Positions 1-5,179 of a stretch of DNA of 5,179 bases are shown here, one piece after another (the stretch's first letter is position 1; every line of letters begins with the position of its first letter). The notes beneath the pieces were generated by a model. It was given only the letters and a program-made list of their open reading frames with translations, made no database searches and was not told the origin of the DNA. The stretch spans positions 1 to 5,179 of the forward strand of contig CAINNT010000069.1 of assembly GCA_903851225.1 (NCBI GenBank), in the 5' to 3' direction. Origin of the DNA: an uncultured Chloroflexota bacterium. Its GTDB lineage: Bacteria > Chloroflexota > Limnocylindria > Limnocylindrales > Limnocylindraceae. Both the position numbers and the translations under genes were made by a program.

Positions 1-30
1 CAACTCGTCGTCGAGTTCTACTCGCGGTAA
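1..30 (+). CDS. rpsD: Ribosomal protein S4 (uS4), C-terminal end only
   Basis: The first ten codons of the window read QLVVEFYSR followed by TAA at 28-30. This matches the very conserved C-terminus of bacterial S4, which ends in forms such as LIVELYSK or VVEFYSR. S4 binds 16S rRNA early in 30S assembly. The rest of the gene lies upstream of the window. Its position 14 bases before rpoA fits the common bacterial order rpsK-rpsD-rpoA-rplQ, which strongly supports the call despite the tiny fragment. Confidence 0.82.
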   Translation, partial: QLVVEFYSR

Positions 31-33
31 GAG

Positions 34-37
34 GGAG
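34..37 (+). promoter_or_regulatory. Ribosome binding site of rpoA
   Basis: GGAG lies in a purine-rich run (31-43) and is 7 bases from the ATG at 45. It supports that start. The gap after the rpsD stop is only 14 bases, leaving no room for a separate promoter. Confidence 0.7.
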
Positions 38-44
38 AGAGAAC

Positions 45-1049
45 ATGTCCGATGCACTGACCACCAAGATCGCCCCGCTCGAGGAGCTCGGCTCGTATGG
101 CAAGTACGAGGCCGGCCCATTCGCGCCAGGCTATGGCGTCACCCTCGGCAACGCGCTTCGCCGCGTCCTTCTTGGGTCGCTCGAAGGCGCCGCAGTCACC
201 GCCGTGCAGATCGACGGAGTGATGCAGGAGTTCTCCTCGTTGCCAGGCGTGCGTGAGGACGTGGTGCAAATCCTCCTGAACGTCAAGAAGATCCGACTTC
301 GCAGCTTTGCGAAGGAGCGCATTGAGCTGACCCTTTCGAAGAAGGGGGCAGGCCCGGTAACCGCTGGTGACATCAAGCCGAACGGCCAGGTCGAGATTGT
401 GAACCCAGAGCTGGTCCTCGCGACGCTTGACTCGGACAAGGCGGCCATCGAAGCCACCCTCGTTGTTGAAACTGGCGTCGGATACGTCTCTTCGGACCGC
501 GTTGATGCAGATCCTGAGGGAGAGGTGCGCCCTCGTGGCGTGATGAGCGTGGACGCCATCTTCACACCAGTGCGCAAGGTCAACTTCACCGTCGAGAACA
601 CGCGCGTCGGCCAGGACGTGGATCGCGAAAAGCTGATCCTTGAGATTGAGACGGACGGTACGATTTCGCCGGAGGCAGCGGTTCGCAAGGCCGCCGCTAT
701 CCTCGTTGGCCAGTTCACCGCCTTCTCAGGTCTCGGCGAGGCCCCAGCGGCTGCCCCAGCGGCAGAAGCTGGGGGGAACCTGCTCGACCTCTCCATTGAA
801 GAGCTCGATCTTCCGATGCGCGCCTACAACGCGCTCAAGCGCGCGGGCATCCTCAAAGTTCGTCAGCTCCTGACCGCCCTTGATGGCGGGGAGATGGAGC
901 TCCTCAAGCTGCGCAACTTCGGCCAGAAGAGCCTCAACGAAGTTCGCGAGAAGCTTGTTGAGCGCGGCTTCGATGTGCCAGAAAGCACGATCCCAGCCGA
1001 CGCCATTTTCGACGAAGATGAGTCCGACGACGACGAGGAGAAGGTCTAA
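45..1049 (+). CDS. rpoA: DNA-directed RNA polymerase subunit alpha
   Basis: This 334-residue protein is the alpha subunit, whose dimer scaffolds assembly of the core RNA polymerase. The N-terminal domain spans about residues 1-230 and holds the dimerisation and assembly signature LGNALRR (34-40), followed by DGVMQEFSSLPGVREDV (57-73). An Ala/Pro-rich linker (about 232-244) joins the C-terminal domain (about 250-310), which contains IEELDLPMRAYNALKRAGI (251-269) and LRNFGQKSLNEV (289-300). By alignment to E. coli alpha, R259, N262 and K295 match the UP-element DNA-contact residues R265, N268 and K298. The end is a strongly acidic tail, with ten Asp/Glu in residues 319-332. The length is normal for the family. 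The TAA stop overlaps the rplQ start by one base (TAATG), suggesting translational coupling. The sequence looks closer to Chloroflexota than to actinobacterial alpha, by memory only. Confidence 0.98.
   Translation: MSDALTTKIAPLEELGSYGKYEAGPFAPGYGVTLGNALRRVLLGSLEGAAVTAVQIDGVMQEFSSLPGVREDVVQILLNVKKIRLRSFAKERIELTLSKKGAGPVTAGDIKPNGQVEIVNPELVLATLDSDKAAIEATLVVETGVGYVSSDRVDADPEGEVRPRGVMSVDAIFTPVRKVNFTVENTRVGQDVDREKLILEIETDGTISPEAAVRKAAAILVGQFTAFSGLGEAPAAAPAAEAGGNLLDLSIEELDLPMRAYNALKRAGILKVRQLLTALDGGEMELLKLRNFGQKSLNEVREKLVERGFDVPESTIPADAIFDEDESDDDEEKV
1036..1040 (+). promoter_or_regulatory. Ribosome binding site of rplQ inside the rpoA 3' end
   Basis: AGGAG lies 8 bases before the rplQ ATG at 1049. 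It falls entirely within the last codons of rpoA (GAC GAG GAG AAG GTC), so the bases encoding the acidic tail also serve as the Shine-Dalgarno site. Confidence 0.65.
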
Positions 1050-1405
1050 TGACGTCGCACGCGATTGGCGGACGAAAGCTCTCCCGAAAGCAGGGGCCCC
1101 GCCTTGCGCTCTATAAGAACTTGATCGTTTCCGTGCTGCGCTACGAGCGCATTCAGACGACCGAGGCGAAAGCCAAGGAGATCCGTCCGCAGGTTGAGCA
1201 GATCATTACGCTTGCGAAGAAGGGCGGCCTCTCGGCTCGTCGCGCCGTGATCGCAGCACTCCCAGAGGAGCCGCTTGTCGTCGAGAAACTCTTCGATGAG
1301 ATCGTTCCGAAGTATGCAAACCGCACGTCGGGCTACTGTCGCATCACCAAGATCGGCATTCGCCAGGGTGACTCGGCGCCGCTCGTGCAGCTTGAGTTGA
1401 TCTAG
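1049..1405 (+). CDS. rplQ: Large ribosomal subunit protein L17 (bL17)
   Basis: This 118-residue protein is L17, a 50S protein near the peptide exit tunnel. The family core is clear: GGRKLSRKQGPRLALYKNL (7-25), then the ERIQTTEAKAKEIRP block with LAKKG, and the C-terminal KLFDEIVPKYANR, SGYCRITKIG and a hydrophobic LVQLELI end. The length is that of the compact bacterial form, without the C-terminal extension common in Actinomycetota. The N-terminus, MTSHAIGGRKL, departs from the usual MRHxxxGRKL. The ATG at 1049 is well supported by the SD site within rpoA and by the one-base overlap with the rpoA stop. It is followed by rplM rather than truA, unlike many genomes. Confidence 0.97.
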   Translation: MTSHAIGGRKLSRKQGPRLALYKNLIVSVLRYERIQTTEAKAKEIRPQVEQIITLAKKGGLSARRAVIAALPEEPLVVEKLFDEIVPKYANRTSGYCRITKIGIRQGDSAPLVQLELI

Positions 1406-1409
1406 GAGG
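1404..1409 (+). promoter_or_regulatory. Ribosome binding site of rplM
   Basis: AGGAGG is a near-perfect Shine-Dalgarno sequence 5 bases before the ATG at 1415. It overlaps the last two bases of the rplQ TAG stop, the strongest SD in the window. Ribosomes finishing rplQ would sit on it. Confidence 0.8.
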
Positions 1410-1414
1410 ATCAG

Positions 1415-1842
1415 ATGAACACGAAGACCTGGACACCTCGCGCTGCTGAGATTGAACGCCGCTGGTTTGTGATCGACGCCGAGGGTCAGACCCTTGGTCG
1501 ACTTGCGACGAAGGTGGCCTCGGCGCTCATGGGGAAGGGGAAGCCAACTTTCGCTGACCACATTGATTCCGGGGACTTCGTCATCGTCATCAACTCCGCA
1601 AAGCTGGTCGTCACAGGCGACCGACTCCTTTCGAAGAAGTACCACTCGCACTCTGGCCAGCCGGGTGGTTACCGCATGGAGCTCCTCGGAGACCTCCTGA
1701 AGCGCAAGCCGAATGAGGCGATTCGACGAGCCGTTAAGGGGATGCTCCCGAAGACGAAACTCGGAAATGCACAGATCCGCAAGCTGAAGGTCTATGCCGA
1801 TGCGGATCATCCGCACGCTCCGCAGAAGCCGGAGCCCCTCGC

Positions 1843-1846
<4 letters not shown>
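1415..1846 (+). CDS. rplM: Large ribosomal subunit protein L13 (uL13)
   Basis: This 143-residue protein is L13, an early-assembling 50S protein that binds 23S rRNA. The sequence follows the family from end to end: RRWFVIDAEGQTLGRLAT (15-32), GKGKPTF, the SGDFVIVINSAKLVVTG block (52-68), KKYHSHSGQPGG (74-85), AVKGMLPKTKLG (106-117), and the C-terminal LKVYADADHPHAPQKPEPL. The length matches the usual 140-150 residues. It sits directly before rpsI, the nearly universal L13-S9 pair, and the two genes overlap by four bases (GTGA) if the first rpsI start is used. Confidence 0.98.
1831..1834 (+). promoter_or_regulatory. Candidate ribosome binding site for the upstream rpsI start
   Basis: GGAG lies 8 bases before the GTG at 1843, inside the last codons of rplM. 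A second, equally good site, AAGGAG at 1852-1857, sits 6 bases before an in-frame GTG at 1864, so the true start is not settled by the SD alone. Confidence 0.45.
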
Positions 1847-2262
<416 letters not shown>

Positions 2263-2270
2263 TCTAGCGC

Positions 2271-2275
2271 AAGGA
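2271..2275 (+). promoter_or_regulatory. Ribosome binding site of glmM
   Basis: AAGGA lies 5 bases before the GTG at 2281, within the 18-base gap after the rpsI stop. It supports a GTG start for glmM, which opens directly into the conserved N-terminal FGTDGIRG motif. Confidence 0.6.
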
Positions 2276-2280
2276 CTACC

Positions 2281-3627
2281 GTGACCACGGTTCGCTTCGG
2301 CACCGATGGGATCCGCGGGATCGCAGGCGAGTCACTCACAGTCGAAATGGCTGCAGCGTTGGGCATAGCCCTGATGCAGCAGCATCCAGCGGGCCTAGTG
2401 GTCATCGGCCGCGACACCCGACCGAGCGGACCCGCTCTGAGCAGTGCGTTGGCCGGGGCGATAGAGGCCCACGGAGGTACCGTCATTGATGTGGGCATCA
2501 TCCCCACGCCCGGGCTCGCCTCACTCGTTGCTGGTGAGCCGCGCGCGGCGTGTGGGGTGGTTGTGACCGCCTCGCACAACCCGGTGGAGTACAACGGCCT
2601 GAAGGTGCTCGCCCGTGATGGACGGAAGATCCCCGACGCACAGGAGCGAGCCCTTGAGGTGGCCATAGAGCGTGCGCTATCAGCAGGACTGGGGGTGGTT
2701 GCTCCCTCGTCGACTCACGCCCCTGAGGCGCAGGCGTATCGAGATCGCTACGCGCGAACGTTGGAGGAGCTCGCGCGCGCCGTGAATGCGAGCGGCTTGC
2801 GGGTGGTGGTTGATGCGGCGCATGGGGCCGCCTCACCATTTGCGGTCGCAGCGCTCGCCGCTACCAGCGCCACGGTCGTGCCGTTTGCCATGGGCGATGG
2901 CGTGATCAATGACGGGGTTGGCGCTACCGATCCCGCTGCACTGGGTGAGCAGGTGCGTGCGCAAGACGCCGATCTCGGCATTGCGCTCGATGGCGATGCG
3001 GACCGCTGCGTCGTGGTAGACGCGGACGGGCGTGCAGTTGATGGTGACGTCTTGATCGCACTCATCGCCTTGGACCGGAGGGGGCGGGGAGTGGCTGGCT
3101 CTGAACGCGTCGTTGCGACGGTGCTGACCAATAGTGGCGTGGAGCGTCACCTTGCCGCGCACGGGATCAGCCTGGAGCGCACTCCCGTCGGTGATCGACA
3201 CATTGCCGAGCGACTCGCCGCTGGTCAGGGTGGTTTTGGCGGCGAGAAGAGCGGCCACCTGCTCTTCTCTGAGCTCTCGCCGACCGGTGACGGTCTTCTC
3301 AGCGCGATTACCGTACTCGGTCTCGTAGCCCGCGCAGGGGTCCCAATTGGGGAGTTGGCCAGTGGTATACCGCTTCATCCGCAACTGCAACGCACGGTGC
3401 CGGTGCCGCTCGGGGTGGGGGAGTCGCTGCTTGAGGATCCCGCCCTCCAACGTGCGATACGCCAGGCCGAATCGACGCTCGCACAGACAGGCGGGCGCGT
3501 CCTTGTGCGTCTCTCGGGGACCGAGCCGCTCCTCCGCGTCATGGGAGAGGGACCCGATGAAGAGGTCGTCAACGCTGCGGTAGAACGTCTGCTGGAGGTT
3601 GCCGCGAGCCTGGTACGCGGGCGGTAG
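2281..3627 (+). CDS. glmM: Phosphoglucosamine mutase
   Basis: This enzyme interconverts glucosamine-6-phosphate and glucosamine-1-phosphate in the cytoplasm, the second dedicated step to UDP-GlcNAc for peptidoglycan. The 448 residues carry all four alpha-D-phosphohexomutase signatures: FGTDGIRG at the N-terminus (6-13), the active-site loop TASHNP (96-101) with the phosphorylated Ser98, the Mg-binding DGDADR (237-242), the sugar-specificity loop GEKSGH (321-326), and the phosphate-binding RLSGTEPLLRV (410-420). FGTDGIRG, the length and the glmS neighbour favour GlmM over ManB/phosphoglucomutase relatives. It begins with GTG 18 bases after rpsI, and rpsI-glmM adjacency is also known in Actinomycetota. 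No terminator is visible in either flanking gap, so it is probably read through from the ribosomal genes. No key residue is missing. Confidence 0.96.
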   Translation: MTTVRFGTDGIRGIAGESLTVEMAAALGIALMQQHPAGLVVIGRDTRPSGPALSSALAGAIEAHGGTVIDVGIIPTPGLASLVAGEPRAACGVVVTASHNPVEYNGLKVLARDGRKIPDAQERALEVAIERALSAGLGVVAPSSTHAPEAQAYRDRYARTLEELARAVNASGLRVVVDAAHGAASPFAVAALAATSATVVPFAMGDGVINDGVGATDPAALGEQVRAQDADLGIALDGDADRCVVVDADGRAVDGDVLIALIALDRRGRGVAGSERVVATVLTNSGVERHLAAHGISLERTPVGDRHIAERLAAGQGGFGGEKSGHLLFSELSPTGDGLLSAITVLGLVARAGVPIGELASGIPLHPQLQRTVPVPLGVGESLLEDPALQRAIRQAESTLAQTGGRVLVRLSGTEPLLRVMGEGPDEEVVNAAVERLLEVAASLVRGR

Positions 3628-3630
3628 ACT
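3625..3630 (+). promoter_or_regulatory. Possible -10 element for a leaderless glmS transcript
   Basis: TAGACT fits the TANNNT pattern of a bacterial -10 element and ends 6 bases before the glmS ATG at 3637, which would make the A of the ATG the first transcribed base. It overlaps the glmM stop codon. No good Shine-Dalgarno sequence precedes glmS; the nearest G-rich run, GGCGG at 3620-3624, is 12 bases away. A weak -35-like TTGCCG at 3599-3604 has a 20-base spacer, too long for a classical promoter. This is an inference from pattern and spacing only. Confidence 0.3.
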
Positions 3631-3636
3631 ACTGCT

Positions 3637-4677
3637 ATGTGCGGAATCGTCGGGTACATCGGTTCGCGCGACGTCTCGACGACGTTGATCGAGGGGCTAC
3701 GCCTTCTCGAATATCGCGGCTATGACTCCGCGGGGATCGCCGTGGCGGCAACCGGAGGCGAGATCTCGATGCGCAAGCGGGCGGGCCGCCTCGCCAATCT
3801 CGAGGGCGTACTTGACGAACTGCCCACTGGCTCAATCGCTGGAATCGCCCACACGCGATGGGCGACGCACGGTGCGCCAACCGACCTAAACGCCCACCCC
3901 CACATGGATGAGCACGGCGAGATCGCCATCATTCACAACGGGATCATTGAGAACTACGCCGAGCTACAGCGCGAGCTGACGGCGATGGGGCATACGCTCT
4001 CGACCGACGTCGACACCGAGGTCATCGCCCACCTAATCGAGGATGCCTACGACGGCGACATTCGACTGGCAGTTTCGGCGGTGCTCCCCCGTCTGCACGG
4101 GCAGTGGGCGCTCGTGGTGATGCACCGCGGCGAGCCAGGTCGAATCATCGCGGCGCGCCGCGAGGCACCGCTTGCCGTTGGGATCGGCGAAGGGGAACAG
4201 TTCCTTGCCTCGGACCCTGTAGCGATCCTTCAGCACACCAACAAGATCGTCTTCTTGCGCGACGGTGACCTCGCCGACCTGCAGCGTGGAGGAATCACCC
4301 TCTACGACGCGTCAGGCGCATCATTCGTGCCGAAGATTGAGACGATCACCTGGGACGGTGCGGCGGCACGTAAAGAGGGGTACGACCACTTCATGCGCAA
4401 GGAGATGGATGAGCAGCCTCGGGCACTCTCTGCCGCCATGCTCGGGCGCGTATCGGCTGACGGCGTAGAAATCAAAGAGCTGGACGCCATAGCGGCCGCA
4501 CTGAGCGCAGCACGCTCCATAGAAATCGTAGCGTGTGGGTCGGCCTACTACGCGTCACTTACTGCAGCCTCGCTCGCGGAGCAACTCTTGCGCATTCCAG
4601 TCCGGGTCACCGTTGCCAGCGAATATCGATACGATCCGCCGACGCTCGGTGCATCGAGCCTTGTCGCTCTCGTTGCC
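3637..4677 (+). CDS. glmS: Glutamine--fructose-6-phosphate aminotransferase, truncated at 3' end by a junction
   Basis: GlmS makes glucosamine-6-phosphate from fructose-6-phosphate and glutamine, the step before GlmM. About 347 of the usual 600 residues are present. The class II glutamine amidotransferase domain is complete: MCGIVGYIG with the nucleophile Cys2, LEYRGYDSAGI (24-34), HTRWATHG (72-79), and HNGIIENY (100-107). The hinge KEGYDHFMRKEMDEQP (246-261) leads into the first SIS (sugar isomerase) domain, with IVACGSAYYASL (297-308) and VASEYRYDPP (326-335). The expected SQSGET phosphosugar motif should follow LVALV (342-346), but the homology stops there. The frame stays open to the window end at 5179, yet those codons are the antisense of a minus-strand oxidoreductase, not GlmS. 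It starts 9 bases after glmM. No self-cleaving glmS riboswitch can fit in that gap. Confidence 0.93.
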
Positions 4678-4690
4678 GCGGATGGATTCC
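4665..4690. other. Chimeric junction between glmS and an inverted oxidoreductase fragment
   Basis: On the plus strand, GlmS-like sequence ends at about 4677. On the minus strand, oxidoreductase-like sequence ends at about 4678-4690. The breakpoint cannot be placed more finely by eye; a few bases such as GCCGCG at 4675-4680 could belong to either side. No terminal inverted repeat, target duplication or transposase is seen at the join. An assembly or library chimera is the simplest explanation. Confidence 0.8.
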
Positions 4691-5179
4691 TGCAGGTCGG
4701 CCGGGCCGTGCCAGAGATCGTTGTCGATCTCGGCGGGGAGGGCGTTCTTCTTGGCCGGGCCGATGGACTTGCGGCGCTTGTAGCAGATCGCGCGGGCGAC
4801 CTTCACCTTGCCGTATTCGCCGGCATGGACGGCCTTGATGGCGGAGCGGATGCCCCCGCCGGAGCGGCTCTGCGTGCCGGCCTGGACGATGAGCTTGGAG
4901 AAGTGCTGCGAGGCGGCGACGAGCTGCTGGCCTTCGAAGATGTTATGCGAGAGGGGCTTCTCGATGTAGAGGTGCTTGCCGGCCTGGAGGGTCCAGATGC
5001 CCTGGATGGCGTGCAGGTGGTTCGGCGAAGCGATCGAGACGGCGTCGATTTCCTTATCTTCGAGCATCTTGCGCATGTCGGTGTAACCCTTGGCGCCGGG
5101 GTTTTCCTTCAGGCCCTTGGCGACGACGCGGGAGTCGACGTCGCAGAGGGCGACGATGCGGACGCCCTTGATGCGCTTG
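4678..5179 (-). CDS. Gfo/Idh/MocA-family NAD(P)-dependent oxidoreductase, internal fragment
   Basis: Read from 5179 downwards, the frame begins KRIKGVRIVALCDVDSR, the second beta strand of a Rossmann fold with the acidic residues that commonly bind the NAD ribose. It continues through DAVSIASPNHLHA (45-57 of the visible part), the family EKP motif with its proposed catalytic Lys (73-75) followed by LSHNIFEGQQLV, then QAGTQSRSGGGIRSAI, CYKRRKSIGP and LWHGPA (155-160). These last blocks are typical of the expanded paralogues in Planctomycetota and Verrucomicrobiota, many of them sugar or cyclitol dehydrogenases; the substrate cannot be told. The N-terminal end (dinucleotide glycine loop and any Tat signal) lies outside the window. 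The HYDWHW-type region expected soon after LWHGPA is missing because the sequence switches to antisense glmS. The frame runs on to a stop at 4555-4557, but its last 40 or so residues are spurious. The ATG at 5076 is internal, not a real start. Confidence 0.88.

Noticed and set aside
131..796. A 221-codon minus-strand open frame opposite rpoA
   Set aside because: Its composition is Ser/Thr/Arg-rich low-information sequence typical of antisense frames, and rpoA fully explains the region.
1046..1816. A 256-codon minus-strand open frame opposite rplQ and rplM
   Set aside because: It lies wholly antisense to two unmistakable ribosomal protein genes, has no recognised motif and is the usual shadow frame of GC-rich DNA.
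2833..3450. A 205-codon minus-strand open frame opposite glmM
   Set aside because: It is antisense to the catalytic core of GlmM, with no family motif and no ribosome binding site of note.
3628..3636. glmS ribozyme/riboswitch upstream of glmS
   Set aside because: Only 9 bases separate glmM and glmS, and the preceding bases are GlmM coding sequence with no sign of the ribozyme core.
4555..4677. C-terminal 40 or so residues of the minus-strand oxidoreductase frame
   Set aside because: They are the antisense of the GlmS SIS domain (IVACGSAYY to LVALV region) and lack the HYDWHW-type sequence expected there, so they are not part of the native enzyme.
4681..5179. A novel C-terminal domain fused to GlmS on the plus strand
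   Set aside because: The plus-frame residues have no recognisable motif, whereas the reverse strand in exact codon register encodes clear Gfo/Idh/MocA motifs (CDVD, EKP, LWHGPA). The plus frame is antisense.

Overview
This is a GC-rich bacterial window made of two unrelated pieces. Positions 1 to about 4677 form a tightly packed plus-strand housekeeping cluster: the last codons of rpsD, then rpoA, rplQ, rplM, rpsI, glmM and the first half or so of glmS. From about 4678 to the end, the recognisable coding sequence switches to the minus strand and is an internal piece of a Gfo/Idh/MocA-family oxidoreductase, cut at both ends.

The plus-strand genes are all read in one direction, with overlaps or gaps of about 18 bases or less and no visible terminator, so they look like one transcription unit. 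rpsD to rpsI supply ribosomal proteins S4, L17, L13 and S9 and the RNA polymerase alpha subunit. glmM and glmS encode the first two dedicated steps to UDP-GlcNAc: GlmS makes glucosamine-6-phosphate and GlmM isomerises it to glucosamine-1-phosphate. The cluster therefore joins growth-linked information processing to cell-wall precursor supply. truA, often found between rplQ and rplM in other bacteria, is absent here.

The organism of the left part is probably a high-GC member of the Chloroflexota/Actinomycetota side of the tree. The short L17 without a C-terminal extension and the sequence flavour of RpoA lean towards Chloroflexota. This is an impression from memory, not a computed placement. 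The right-hand oxidoreductase fragment resembles the large paralogue families typical of Planctomycetota and Verrucomicrobiota, so the two halves may come from different organisms.

The main observation is the junction near 4665-4690. GlmS homology stops in the first SIS domain, just before the expected SQSGET phosphosugar motif, and the oxidoreductase stops just after its LWHGPA motif. Both frames happen to read through the join, creating hybrid ORFs on both strands. A chimeric assembly join is the simplest explanation; a real rearrangement is possible. I found no CRISPR array, mobile element, RNA gene or new multi-gene system. Lesser points are a possible leaderless promoter before glmS, two competing GTG starts for rpsI, and an SD site embedded in the acidic tail codons of rpoA.
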